Assembly: GCA_029983695.1 (NCBI GenBank)
Contig: JASBZB010000002.1
Span: forward strand, 62,001 to 126,000
DNA: 64,000 nt
From: Lutispora sp003527145
GTDB lineage: Bacteria > Bacillota > Clostridia > Lutisporales > Lutisporaceae
Direction: 5' to 3'
Shown: positions 25,398-34,765 of the stretch, piece after piece
Layout: every line of letters starts with the position of its first letter
Numbering within the stretch: the stretch's first letter is position 1
Translations under genes and position numbers: made by a program
Notes under the pieces: model-generated
The model's database searches: none
What the model was told of the DNA's origin: nothing
What the model saw: the letters and a program-made list of their open reading frames with translations, nothing else

Positions 25398-27095
25398 CTA
25401 AAGCTTGCTGTCATCTATTGTATCAAGCCACTCTTTTATTGGTCCTACAACCTGTTTAATAATTCCGTCTGCAAAGGGATTTTTTAGATTTGCAGTCTCC
25501 ACTAATTCTAAGAAAGGTTTGCTTCCCCCTTCTTTGCAAAGCTTTATATAATCTGCCCACGCACTCTCCCTGTCTTTTCTGGACTTGATCCAGAATTGGA
25601 AAGCACAAACTTGGGCTAAGGTATAATCAATATAATAGAAAGGTACTTGGAATATATGGCCTTGCCTGAACCAGTAGCCCCCCCGGTTTAGGAAGTCATT
25701 ATCCGCATAATCTCTGAATGGCATATACTTCTTTTCTATTTCCCTCCACTTTGCTTTCCTTTCCCCAGGAGAAGCTTCCGGATTTTCATATACAAAATGT
25801 TGAAATTCGTCTACCGTCACCCCGTATGGGATAAAATTTACGGCTCCGCTCAGGTGGCTGAATTTGTATTTGTCTTCTTCATTCTCAAAAAACAACTTCA
25901 TCCAGGGCCATGTAATAAACTCCATACTCATAGAATGAATCTCACAGGCTTCTGAAGTAGGAAAATTATATTCCGGAATCTCATAATCTCTGCTTAAGTA
26001 GGATTGAAAAGCATGACCTGCCTCGTGGGTAAGCACATCTATATCTCCGCTTGTTCCATTAAAATTAGAGAAAATAAAGGGAGATTTGTAATCGGGAATA
26101 TAAGTGCAGTAGCCTCCGCTCATCTTTCCTTTTTTGCTGACCAGATCCAGCAGTTCTCTATCCGTCATATATTTAAAGAACTCGTCAGTTTCCTTTGATA
26201 ATTCTTTATACATTCTTTTACCCATATCCAGTATCCATTCAGGAGCTCCCTTCGGAACAGCATTACCTGTTGTATACTCCAAAGGTTCATCATAATATTT
26301 AAGCTCATCAAGGCCGAGCCTTTTTCTCTGTCTATCCTTCAATTCAGATACAACCGGCACTAAATCTTCATAGACTTGTCTCCTGTAATTTGCTACCATC
26401 TCTGCATCGTAATCAGACCTCGACATGCGGGCATAGCCCATATCTACAAAGTTCTTATAGCCTAGCTTTTTAGCCATCTCATTTCTTACCTTAACAAGCT
26501 CATCGTATATCTCATCAAATTTGGATTCATTTTCTTCAAAGAAGGCAATATAGGCCTCGTAAGCTTTCTTTCTCATAGCCCTGTCTTTAGACTCCATAAA
26601 AGGTCCCATTTGGCTTAAATTTCTCTCTTCACCTTCAAAGCTTATACTGGCTGATGCAATAAGCTTATCATATTCAGTTACCAATTTATTTTCTCTTACT
26701 AAATCCTCCATTATCTCTTCAGAAAAAGTCTTCAGCTCCAATTCAGCCAATGTGAAAATCTGTCTGCCCCAGACCTTCGCCAGCTCTTCTTTGAATCTTG
26801 AGCCTACCAAGGCTTTATAATATTTAGATGCAATATTTTGGTACTCAGGCATGTTTTCGTCTAAGAAATCCTTTTCTCCTGCATAATATTCATCTTCGGT
26901 ATCAATGGAATGTCTGATATAAACTAAATTCTCCATGGTTTCAACGCCTGAACGTATCTTATTGATCTCTCTCATTATTTCATTTTGCTCTTCAAAAGAA
27001 TCTGCAGCATTAAATCTGTGCAGCAGACTTTCAAATTGTTCACTAATTTTTATCAGATCAGGCCTTATGTATTTATAATCTTGAAACTTCATCAT
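25398..27095 (-). CDS. M3-family oligoendopeptidase (PepF-like)
   Basis: A 565-residue zinc metallopeptidase of family M3B. The HExxH zinc motif is in VLTHEAGHAFQSYLSRD about two-thirds along, with the third ligand expected in SEACEIHSMSMEFITWPW. Other family segments are FVDMGYARMSRSDYDAEMV, GGYCTYIPDYKSPFIFSNFNG, and FFYIDYTLAQVCAFQFW-like text near the C-terminus (YYIDYTLAQVCAFQFW). It lacks a signal peptide, so it is cytoplasmic and would trim peptides imported by systems such as Opp at 34-39 kb. It is separated from the coiled-coil gene by about 80 nt. Confidence 0.93.
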   Translation of the reverse strand: MMKFQDYKYIRPDLIKISEQFESLLHRFNAADSFEEQNEIMREINKIRSGVETMENLVYIRHSIDTEDEYYAGEKDFLDENMPEYQNIASKYYKALVGSRFKEELAKVWGRQIFTLAELELKTFSEEIMEDLVRENKLVTEYDKLIASASISFEGEERNLSQMGPFMESKDRAMRKKAYEAYIAFFEENESKFDEIYDELVKVRNEMAKKLGYKNFVDMGYARMSRSDYDAEMVANYRRQVYEDLVPVVSELKDRQRKRLGLDELKYYDEPLEYTTGNAVPKGAPEWILDMGKRMYKELSKETDEFFKYMTDRELLDLVSKKGKMSGGYCTYIPDYKSPFIFSNFNGTSGDIDVLTHEAGHAFQSYLSRDYEIPEYNFPTSEACEIHSMSMEFITWPWMKLFFENEEDKYKFSHLSGAVNFIPYGVTVDEFQHFVYENPEASPGERKAKWREIEKKYMPFRDYADNDFLNRGGYWFRQGHIFQVPFYYIDYTLAQVCAFQFWIKSRKDRESAWADYIKLCKEGGSKPFLELVETANLKNPFADGIIKQVVGPIKEWLDTIDDSKL

Positions 27096-27198
27096 AGAAT
27101 CCCCCTTTTATTGTAATAGCATCATACTATCATATTATGAAATTATATATGTGCAGTAAAAGGAAATTTTTAAGCAATAAGCCTTAGCTTGGTAATCA

Positions 27199-27360
27199 TT
27201 ATATCAGTTTTCCTCGTAAATAATCAATTTCTAATTCACCAAACTCACCATTATTTCTATTTTTTCTTGTACCCCGTGTAACCTTGTCCAAATACTGTGC
27301 TAAGTGCTGAGGCAACTCATGCTTGCTACCGGTAAGGACAGTTAAATAAACTGCTATATC
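27199..27360 (-). pseudogene. Unassigned ORF remnant
   Basis: On the minus strand an open frame without a start codon runs to a TAA at 27199-27201. It reads DIAVYLTVLTGSKHE, then LPQHLAQYLDKVTRGTRKN, and ends ELEIDYLRGKLI. It has codon use like a protein but begins inside the downstream flank of the kinase-like gene and has no ribosome binding site. It is probably the 3' remnant of a gene lost by deletion. I do not recognise the family. Confidence 0.4.
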
Positions 27361-27362
27361 TA

Positions 27363-28316
27363 TTAGATTTTAATAAATTTTTTATCGTTATACTGCCAGT
27401 CATAATTTCCGCTAACTGTGAATTGCATTTTCTCTGCCATAATATCAAATTGAAGCATAACAGGAAATGATATTAGTTCGAATTGTTCATTGCCAATATA
27501 TTTCATTGGCATGTATGGCCAAAACAATGATGTATATATTAGCTTTGTTTCACCATCAAAGCTAATATCCCACGTGTCTTCTCCTCCTTCGAGCTGATAA
27601 GTTCCGCAATACTTTTCTATTTCTGACAATTTGTTTTCTTCCTCATAGTATTTGTACTCGGCAGTTTCTGTTATTTCACGTATATAATTATCCCAACACT
27701 CATTTGTTGTATCTATCTTTAGCTTGTCACAGGACAAAGTATCAAATATTTTTGCCATTTGCTCCTGTTCATAAGCCAAGCTAGCATAGATGCTATCATC
27801 TCCTATATATTCATGTGTTTTAAAAAAGCCGTAAGGTCCTGGAACACTTAAAATAAGCTCTCTCCACCAATCACCACGTGCCTTGAACGCTTTTTCAAAA
27901 CTCTGTCTTATATCTGGTCTGTATAGAAAAACTATTAGTGGATTTAAAGGTCTTATTATTTCAAGGATCTGTTGGAAATAGTTTATTATCTGTTCTTCAT
28001 TCCATGCACTATTTAAAAGATACCTGTCTAAAGAGTGTAAAAAACATCCTTCTGTAATGCAAACTTGCTTACCTTGCTCAATCTCCTCTTTAAATTTTCC
28101 CCATTTCTGCAACATTACCTGCCTATTTAATTCCATACCATCTAATGAATGTATATCATCTGCTTCAAACTCTTCATGCCTTATCGGATGTTTTTCGCAT
28201 TCTTCATGAAGCCAATATATTTTATCCTGATATGCAATTTGTTTATATACACTCTTAGATGTCGTTGATTTTCCAACTGTTGAATGACCATCTACAAGGA
28301 TTAATTGATGTTTCAT
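27363..28316 (-). CDS. P-loop kinase-like protein with C-terminal beta domain
   Basis: A 317-residue protein. The N-terminal Walker A is LILVDGHSTVGKSTTSKS (about residues 4-21), as in small-molecule or nucleotide kinases that clear their substrate by phosphorylation. A VCITEGCFLHSLDRYLL segment (about 100) resembles the strand and helix of a Walker B region, and LIVFLYRPDIRQSFEKAFK and a WWRELILSVPGPYG segment follow. The last ~80 residues (CGTYQLEGGEDTWDISFDGETKLIY) form a beta-rich domain like those found in beta-lactamase-related and DUF3471-type proteins. GGAGGGGGAAAA precedes the chosen ATG; the longer frame starts inside that site. Function unknown; accessory region. Confidence 0.65.
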   Translation of the reverse strand: MKHQLILVDGHSTVGKSTTSKSVYKQIAYQDKIYWLHEECEKHPIRHEEFEADDIHSLDGMELNRQVMLQKWGKFKEEIEQGKQVCITEGCFLHSLDRYLLNSAWNEEQIINYFQQILEIIRPLNPLIVFLYRPDIRQSFEKAFKARGDWWRELILSVPGPYGFFKTHEYIGDDSIYASLAYEQEQMAKIFDTLSCDKLKIDTTNECWDNYIREITETAEYKYYEEENKLSEIEKYCGTYQLEGGEDTWDISFDGETKLIYTSLFWPYMPMKYIGNEQFELISFPVMLQFDIMAEKMQFTVSGNYDWQYNDKKFIKI

Positions 28317-28720
28317 TTTTCCCCCTCCTCCAAACCGGACTAGAACTTTTCGATTCACCCGTTTTTCCAACGCAACAGTTTACTTGCCTCCTTCGACTTT
28401 CAGCACAATAATGTGATCTTTATAGCCTCTTCTGATATTACCTAGTGATTTATGAAAAATAGCCAGGTATTTAAATACCATATTTGTATTGATTATCCAA
28501 AAGGGGTATGATAAGATTTTAATGACAGCTATTGATAGTAATAATTTAAATTTGATCTTTAAAAGGTAAAGATAGAGCAAGTAGTATATATCTTACTATG
28601 TATCATTTTTGTAGCTTACCTGCATTTTACTACAGAGAACGACTCAAGAATATAATTTTGTGCCTTGAGCTTGCGAAAGGAATGTATATATTTATGATTT
28701 ATTCAATTAAAGGTTCAAGT

Positions 28721-29656
28721 ATGAATAATTACCTCAGCCCTCTCTATTCAAAAAATAGACAGTTTAAGAATCCCATTCAGCAAAAATTGCAAACTGATAT
28801 TGTTGAGTTATCCGAAGCCGGAGTGATGAGAGCTAAATTAAATAAGCTATCTAAAGCCGAGCATTTAGATGAAGAAAAGCTTAACAATATCAAATATGCC
28901 AATCAAACTCTCGGAATTGAGCATTATATCCTAAATGAGATTTCAGGCACTTTGGAAGATGCGATAAACTATTGTAGTAATTTATCAGAAGACCATGAAC
29001 AATATGTGAAAGACGTAATTAATGATGCAGTAAATAAAAATGAGGAAATGTACAGTGAAGGTTTAAAACGTGTATATCTCTCTGTAAACGAACAAGCTTG
29101 CAAGGATGCAGTTAATGAGGCTAAGCCATATCAATCCCCAATAACTCTACAAATGATACTTAATGAAGGTGATTTTCCCAACAATTCCATCAAATTGGAT
29201 GACATTAAAAATCAATTCGAAAAAAATATGGAAGATTCAGAGTATGTAGAGAAAATGTATAATTCCTTTAAAGAAAGAACTTTCAACGATTATATTCAAA
29301 AAGTCAACAATTTGGCTAATCTATATAATGACTTTTATAATAAATATATTGGTTCCAACGAAAACACTATGTCTCTGATTAGCCAATCTTCGGATGCGTT
29401 AAAGACAAAGAATATAATAGACAACTTTTTCATCGGTGCAGTTAACAGTATTAGCCTGGAGAATACCGGTAGCATTGAAGATTTAAGCGAGCAATGCAAA
29501 AATGCATTAAAAGTCATAAATAACATGGATTCCCAGTTAATACTACTTGCGGATAGCATAGTGGATAATATCAAGGATATTGATAAGGGGTTTTGGACCC
29601 AGGTTCAAGAGCAAGGAAACTTACAAAATTCCAGATTTGTTAGATTAATAAAATAA
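28721..29656 (+). CDS. Helical protein of unknown function
   Basis: A 311-residue, almost entirely helical, acidic protein with no signal peptide, membrane segment or recognised motif. It carries runs with coiled-coil character (LNKLSKAEHLDEEKLNNIKY, EQCKNALKVINNMDSQLILL). The start at 28721 gives MNNYLSPLYS with AAAGG 7 nt upstream; a longer frame to 28598 exists without a good site. It overlaps the end of the convergent M50-like gene by 12 nt. Its placement in a gene-poor accessory stretch beside remnants suggests acquired DNA. No function can be proposed. Confidence 0.5.
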   Translation: MNNYLSPLYSKNRQFKNPIQQKLQTDIVELSEAGVMRAKLNKLSKAEHLDEEKLNNIKYANQTLGIEHYILNEISGTLEDAINYCSNLSEDHEQYVKDVINDAVNKNEEMYSEGLKRVYLSVNEQACKDAVNEAKPYQSPITLQMILNEGDFPNNSIKLDDIKNQFEKNMEDSEYVEKMYNSFKERTFNDYIQKVNNLANLYNDFYNKYIGSNENTMSLISQSSDALKTKNIIDNFFIGAVNSISLENTGSIEDLSEQCKNALKVINNMDSQLILLADSIVDNIKDIDKGFWTQVQEQGNLQNSRFVRLIK

Positions 29657-30226
29657 CATGCTTCCTAAACTATTGATTATAATCGCTGCAACTCCACTTG
29701 CAAAAATAAATACAATAATCTTTAATATCTTTTTTTTACCTGAGTAATATATTGCTGTTGCAAATATAGCTGAAAATATTACTAAAGAAATAATACATAA
29801 TAGCTGCCCGGATATTCCTATGCTTTCTGCAACTTTATACTCATCCTGATATTGCATATTCTTGCTGACTAAACTATCAACCATTGGCTGTATTCTCAAA
29901 AGTGTATTTGCATATACAAATGACAGTAAATAAGAATTTGATTTTTTTGAACTTATTAACAAAACTAAAGATATTACAGCAAGTACAAGGGTTGCAACTA
30001 GTCCACCCGAACTGTGTAGCGCTTGATGCAAATTGGTTAATTCTTCATGCATTACTCCTGTTAACACAAATCGTTGCTCTATACCTAGAATCATACCAAC
30101 TAAATAATGTCCAAACTCATGAACTTGATAAGCTATTATTTGCGCACCTATCGAAATTAAAAAAAATATTAATAAATTCTCTTTGGATTTAGTTTCATAA
30201 CTTAAATTTATCATACTCTTTTCCAT
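29645..30226 (-). CDS. M50-like membrane metalloprotease family protein
   Basis: A 193-residue membrane protein with about five hydrophobic helices. The HExxH zinc motif lies in IAYQVHEFGHYLVGMILG (about residues 33-50), inside or next to the first helices, as in site-2-type M50 proteins that act within the membrane. I see no clear second motif (NxxPxxxxDG or similar), so catalytic activity is uncertain. It could also be a non-proteolytic relative. It ends inside the last codons of the convergent helical protein. TCTCTTTTCCATC upstream corresponds to GATGGAAAAGAG, a weak site. No partner is evident. Confidence 0.6.
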   Translation of the reverse strand: MEKSMINLSYETKSKENLLIFFLISIGAQIIAYQVHEFGHYLVGMILGIEQRFVLTGVMHEELTNLHQALHSSGGLVATLVLAVISLVLLISSKKSNSYLLSFVYANTLLRIQPMVDSLVSKNMQYQDEYKVAESIGISGQLLCIISLVIFSAIFATAIYYSGKKKILKIIVFIFASGVAAIIINSLGSMLFY

Positions 30227-30376
30227 CTCCTCTCTTGCAATAATCAGCCTTCATGTAGCCAGATTTTCCTAGTTACAGTAGACGCACCGGTTACCTAGCA
30301 CACTCCGCAAAAATCTCGTAATGCAGAATTGCCGAACATGTTTCACATAATAAGAAGAGTATGCCTTAACTATAGC

Positions 30377-30814
30377 TCATAATTTTTTGGACAAATGATA
30401 AAGCCTATGGTCTTTAGGACAATCCTCCAATATACCGAAAATTTCATATCCATTTTTAAGATAAAAATCTTTAGCTTGAAAATCGTAGGTACTTAAATAT
30501 GCAATATGGCACCCCATACTTCTCGCCTTATCTTCCACAGCACTCAACAATTGTTTCGCAATTCCTTGATTGCGAAATTCTTCTTTTACCCATAATGTAT
30601 CAATAGATAGAACTTGCCACAATGCAGAGCATGCCAAAATCCCGCCAATAATCTCTCCGTTCTCATCTTTTATACATCTGTTAATGCTGATAAACGGTTT
30701 TTCCTGAGTAAGCGATATTGATTCGAGATTAAATTGCAGCAACATATTGCCTATATGCTCGGCTTCATCTTCCCTCGGAATTGTTATTTCATATCCATTA
30801 TCCATTTTCCTCAC
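30377..30814 (-). CDS. GNAT-family N-acetyltransferase
   Basis: A 145-residue single-domain acetyltransferase. The acetyl-CoA loop is VKEEFRNQGIAKQLLSAVEDKA (about residues 77-98, R/Q-x-x-G-x-A/G pattern), preceded by the beta strand LWQVLSIDTLWV and followed by GCHIAYLSTYDFQAKDFYLKNGYEIFG, a standard GNAT C-terminus. The substrate is unknown. GAGTGAGGAAA precedes the ATG. It has no convincing operon partner; upstream (30815-31379) there is only a gene remnant and AT-rich DNA. Confidence 0.88.
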   Translation of the reverse strand: MRKMDNGYEITIPREDEAEHIGNMLLQFNLESISLTQEKPFISINRCIKDENGEIIGGILACSALWQVLSIDTLWVKEEFRNQGIAKQLLSAVEDKARSMGCHIAYLSTYDFQAKDFYLKNGYEIFGILEDCPKDHRLYHLSKKL

Positions 30815-30948
30815 TCCTCACAGAACTCAAAAAATTTGCTTTACATAATAAAATAAATGCACATTACAATTATTATAGTGAAGTCTGACAGCTGAACTAT
30901 TTCTGATCCCTAAATCATTTAAAGAAATTGATTGAAACATCATGCGTC

Positions 30949-31083
30949 CTAACCATTACTAGCAATATACTTTACATCTTCAATTATTCCCGCTTTAGCT
31001 AGATGAGTTGGAGCACCGTCTGGAATTAATAGGGCATCTATGTCACTTAACAGTTTATGCGGAACATATTTTAAACCCTCACA
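30949..31083 (-). pseudogene. Fragment of a DJ-1/PfpI-like gene
   Basis: The minus strand encodes CEGLKYVPHKLLSDIDALLI, then PDGAPTHLAKAGIIEDVKYI, and stops at TAG 30949-30951. The DALLIPDG stretch resembles the strand before the nucleophile elbow in DJ-1/PfpI proteins, but the elbow itself is gone, and a stop precedes the fragment. I read it as a 44-codon remnant. The rest of the gap from 30815 to 31379 shows no gene, only the presumed promoter region of the AraC-type regulator. Confidence 0.45.
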
Positions 31084-31379
31084 CTATGTTATAATATTAC
31101 AATTGCCTTTATTTTTCAATATATTTGGATTCATTTTAAAAAAGAAGCACTCCGAAGAGCGCCTAAGTAAAATTTGGGGAATTATTTATGTATCTATGTT
31201 AACAATCGCATGATTTTTCAGCTATGAATCTGAATACCACTTTTTTGCTATAGCGTATTCTGAAATTTCAAAAACTTTTCACAAAAACTTGCCAAATTTT
31301 TCATCGATATTTTTCAAATAATTCTTAATTTTCAATTATAATATAAAAAGAATGCAAACAGTTATAGGAGGGGATTCCT

Positions 31380-33626
31380 ATGACATTTAGTAAAGCTTGG
31401 CTTAAAGGTATGGAAAGCGAAATAAAAGCTATCAACAATGTTATAACTTCTACCTTGAGGGGCAGCGGGAAGCTTATGCTCATTTCCGGCGAAAATAGTC
31501 ATGAAAAAAATACAATAATCAATTTTACTCAGGATGTTTTAAAATTGAAAACTGAAATATTTTCATGCTTTATCAAAGGTGAAGATTTTAGCTCATACAG
31601 TTCTGTGCTGAAACATCTCCTCAATGAATGCAATGCAAGATATCCGGATGTTTATAAAAAAATTTCTAATATGCAAAGCTTTAATCTCGGATCAGCAGCA
31701 ACAAGCATTAATAAGGCAGCAAACACTATAATTCTTGATGTGCTTGAGCTCATTGCAGAAGAACATCCCTTAGTCTTGCTAATAGACGAAGTCGATTTTT
31801 ACGGATCCAAATCTTTGGATTTGCTTAAGGAATATTCATATTTCATTCCATACAATAGATTTACTATCATATGTACATTAAAGAATGCCTGGGACACAGA
31901 ACTTATAGCCCGATTTAAGTTTGATGACTTCACACAGCATATAGCATTAACACCGTCAGATTCTATAGAGATTACGGACAGCTATCATATTGCCTCATTA
32001 TTTAATAAATTCGGATTTGCGTCAGATAATATCAATTTCATTATCAAATTATTTTTACGCTGCAATGTGCAATTGATGAATAATAATATAACTCAAATAT
32101 ATGGCTTAATGCAATACTTAAATGATGATGATTCCTTAAATTATTATGATGCTATGTCCTGCTATATCATACTTTTGTTGAGAAATGGTAAGAAGTGCGA
32201 TGCCCTTATTCTTGCAAGGCAGCTAAACCACAAGCTTACAAAAAAGCTGAAAAAGCTGGAAAGCGATGATATAAATAAAACTAAAGCTATGAGATGCTTC
32301 ATCCTCGGCAATTATTATTTTTATGCTAACAAGGGGAGGGCCGCTGTAAGCATTTTAAAAAAAGGACTGGCTTATATGGATAATGATATCTTCTGCGAAT
32401 ACCAAAATACTATTGGATGTGCTTATATGTCAATCGGAGATTGGGAAAATGCAGAAATGAGCTATCTGAAAGCTTATGAAGCATCAGTAAACGAGGGAAC
32501 TTTTTTACCTCATTTGCATATCAATCTGATCCAGCTTTATACTTTTAAGTGCGAATTCAACAGAGCAAGCTATTACTATAAGGCATTAAAGGATGTAAAA
32601 TTCCAGTTCAAAAATGATTTTACCGAAACCTTGCTAAACTTGCTGTTTATGCCTATATCTGAAGCAATAGGCTATAGAGAAAACACGAATATATCCTATG
32701 AAATGCTCGTTAATAAGCTCTTGAACAGATCCTATTGGGTGACCATACCTTTATATCATATTTCTTATTTACGCTTATACATCATCGCAGGAGATCATCT
32801 ATTCAGGTGCAAGGACTATAAAAATTCGATGAAATTATATGAAAAGGCGCTTATCAATTACGATGATGAAATAAATGAGCCTTACATGAAAGATTTTATA
32901 AATATCAGAATAATGGCATGCAGAAGTATGCTTGGTTTTAAAGCCGGGAGATTTATTATGGATTTAAATTTAAACTACAAAACAAAATCCCGATTTCATA
33001 AATACATGCTATGCTCTATGTTTTTCTTTGCTTATTTCGTGTTTCTTTCATCAGGCGACAGCATTAAAGCCAGAAAATACCTTATACGCTGCATAAGATA
33101 TGCTCAGTCCTCAGGTAATCTTATATATAAAAGCATGGGATATTACGAGCTATATAAGCTTTATTCCTCATTTAACTGCAAAAAAGCGAAACTGTACTAC
33201 AAAAAATATCTTGAAGCGGCTTCTGCTATGGGAATATCGCCGAACAACATTCCATATACCTATATCGATGCCATAAAGCGGGATGATGAAAGGATCAGCA
33301 CTATAATAGACTTTGTTAAGAATAATTATAAAAAAGACATAAGCCTCTCAATGCTTTCGGATGAGGTCCATCTCAGCGAGACTCATATATGCCACCTTAT
33401 AAAAGAAAAAACAGGCTATACCTTTAAAGAGCTTCTACTGCACACCCGTATTCAAGAAGCACGAATAATGCTTACAGGAACCGTATTAAACATAGCTGAT
33501 ATTGCAGCCGCAGTAGGATTTTCCAGCTCCAAGTATTTTTGCGAAGTATTTAAGGAAATGTGTGGTTTTACACCTAACAACTATAGAAAAAAACACCATA
33601 ATCATAATATAAAGGAATTTGTCTGA
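31380..33626 (+). CDS. Large AraC-family regulator with ATPase-like and TPR-like parts
   Basis: A 748-residue regulator. Residues about 30-230 resemble a STAND/AAA-type ATPase: a strand-loop KLMLISGENSHEKNTIINF sits where Walker A should be but lacks the GK[T/S], while Walker B LVLLIDEVDF is intact. Residues about 260-630 are repeated helical pairs like TPRs (GNYYFYANKGRAAVSIL, GDWENAEMSYLKAYEAS, DYKNSMKLYEKALINYD). The last ~100 residues are a two-helix-turn-helix AraC domain (LSMLSDEVHLSETHICHLIK and IADIAAAVGFSSSKYFCEVF). TAGGAGGGGATTCCT precedes the start. It converges on the opp operon with only a repeat element between. Opp may be in its regulon, which is an inference from position. Confidence 0.8.
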   Translation: MTFSKAWLKGMESEIKAINNVITSTLRGSGKLMLISGENSHEKNTIINFTQDVLKLKTEIFSCFIKGEDFSSYSSVLKHLLNECNARYPDVYKKISNMQSFNLGSAATSINKAANTIILDVLELIAEEHPLVLLIDEVDFYGSKSLDLLKEYSYFIPYNRFTIICTLKNAWDTELIARFKFDDFTQHIALTPSDSIEITDSYHIASLFNKFGFASDNINFIIKLFLRCNVQLMNNNITQIYGLMQYLNDDDSLNYYDAMSCYIILLLRNGKKCDALILARQLNHKLTKKLKKLESDDINKTKAMRCFILGNYYFYANKGRAAVSILKKGLAYMDNDIFCEYQNTIGCAYMSIGDWENAEMSYLKAYEASVNEGTFLPHLHINLIQLYTFKCEFNRASYYYKALKDVKFQFKNDFTETLLNLLFMPISEAIGYRENTNISYEMLVNKLLNRSYWVTIPLYHISYLRLYIIAGDHLFRCKDYKNSMKLYEKALINYDDEINEPYMKDFINIRIMACRSMLGFKAGRFIMDLNLNYKTKSRFHKYMLCSMFFFAYFVFLSSGDSIKARKYLIRCIRYAQSSGNLIYKSMGYYELYKLYSSFNCKKAKLYYKKYLEAASAMGISPNNIPYTYIDAIKRDDERISTIIDFVKNNYKKDISLSMLSDEVHLSETHICHLIKEKTGYTFKELLLHTRIQEARIMLTGTVLNIADIAAAVGFSSSKYFCEVFKEMCGFTPNNYRKKHHNHNIKEFV

Positions 33627-33632
33627 TGAGTC

Positions 33633-33756
33633 TGTTGTGCTAACTGATAACGATTGCAGAGCTACGGAGCTAAGCGTTTGTAACCTTGCATAGGGTTGCG
33701 TCAAAAACAAGCTCTAAGTCCCTTCACAATGCACTCTTTTATCAGTCAGTACAACA
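33633..33756. repeat. Terminal-inverted-repeat element, family A, copy 2
   Basis: A 124-bp element with ends TGTTGTGCTAACTGATAA and its inverted partner (two mismatches). It shares the interior core GCATAGGGTTGCGTCAAAA and the right end with copy 1 at 19136-19308. It lies 7 bp after the AraC-type stop codon and just before the opp terminator, so it forms part of the convergent intergenic gap. The additional block of copy 1 is replaced by a 12-nt segment. Confidence 0.8.
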
Positions 33757-33782
33757 GGTTATTTTAATAAAATCAAAACTTA

Positions 33783-33804
33783 AGCCGGTAGAAATCTACC
33801 GGCT
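33783..33804 (-). terminator. Terminator hairpin of the opp operon, overlapping the oppF stop
   Basis: AGCCGGTAGA and TCTACCGGCT form a 10-bp palindrome. The TAG stop of oppF (33796-33798) is within it. On the minus strand it is followed by AAGTTTTGATTTT. Confidence 0.7.
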
Positions 33805-34764
33805 AATTAAATGACATGCCGAATAATGGGATCTAGAAACTTCTTTTAGTTCAGGCATTTTTATTTCACAAACATCCATAGCATATTTGCATCTTTTTCT
33901 AAATTTGCAGCCGGGTAATGGATTTATAGGGCTTGGTACATCGCCTTCCAATAGTATTCTGTTTCTGCCTTTTTCAATTTTAGGATCTGGTATGGGGATA
34001 GCAGAAAGCAGCGCTTTTGTATAGGGATGTATTGGATTGGAATACAACTCGTGGCTGCTTGTCAGCTCAACAATGGTTCCCAAATACATTACCGCAATTC
34101 TATCGCTTATATGTTTTATCATGCTTAGATCATGTGCTATAAACATATAAGTCAGATTCATATCTCTTTGAAGCCTCATCAATAAATTGACTATCTGAGC
34201 CTGTATTGATACATCAAGCGCTGATATTGGCTCATCACAAACTATGAATTCCGGTTCTATGGCTAATGCACGGGCTATTCCTATCCTCTGCCTTTGTCCT
34301 CCGCTGAATTCATGAGGGAATCTGTTAGCATGTTCTATGTTCAAACCTACCTTTTCCAGCAGCTCATATATTCTGCTTTGCCTGTCTTTACCCTTATATA
34401 TGTCATGTATATCTATTCCTTCTCCTATTATGTCTCCTACAGTCATACGCGGATTCAACGATGCATAAGGATCTTGAAATATCATTTGAGCTTTCTTCGC
34501 ATATTTTTTCCCTTCGGCTTTATCCAAGTCATTTATATTCCTATCTTTATAAAAAACTTCTCCTTCAGTGGGTTTATATAGCTTTATTAAAGTCCGTCCT
34601 ACCGTAGTTTTACCGCATCCGCTCTCACCTACTAATCCTACGGTTTCACCCTGACCGATGTCAAAGGTTACATTATCAACCGCTTTTAGTACCTGGCCTT
34701 TGCCAACATTAAAATACTTCTTCAGATTTTTAACATTAATAAGGGGTTTAGCATTATCCCACAT
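33796..34764 (-). CDS. oppF: Oligopeptide ABC transporter ATP-binding protein OppF
   Basis: A 322-residue nucleotide-binding subunit. Walker A GLVGESGCGKTTVGRTL (about 43), Q-loop MIFQDPYASLNPRMTVGD, signature FSGGQRQRIGIARAL, Walker B FIVCDEPISALDVS and an H-loop IAHDLSM are all present. The C-terminal oligopeptide/dipeptide extension has cysteines PGCKFRKRCKYAMDVCE that in related subunits bind an iron-sulfur cluster or metal. It is the last gene of the operon, and its stop codon lies in the terminator hairpin. It pairs with OppD, 1 nt upstream. Confidence 0.95.
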   Translation of the reverse strand: MWDNAKPLINVKNLKKYFNVGKGQVLKAVDNVTFDIGQGETVGLVGESGCGKTTVGRTLIKLYKPTEGEVFYKDRNINDLDKAEGKKYAKKAQMIFQDPYASLNPRMTVGDIIGEGIDIHDIYKGKDRQSRIYELLEKVGLNIEHANRFPHEFSGGQRQRIGIARALAIEPEFIVCDEPISALDVSIQAQIVNLLMRLQRDMNLTYMFIAHDLSMIKHISDRIAVMYLGTIVELTSSHELYSNPIHPYTKALLSAIPIPDPKIEKGRNRILLEGDVPSPINPLPGCKFRKRCKYAMDVCEIKMPELKEVSRSHYSACHLISR

Positions 34765-34765
34765 T

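Noticed and set aside
28380..28580. Minus-strand frame of 66 codons before the kinase-like gene, ending HIIVLKVEGGK
   Set aside because: No ribosome binding site, hydrophobic start with low-complexity text, and it lies in AT-rich DNA between convergent features. It may be a remnant but I cannot support it as a gene.
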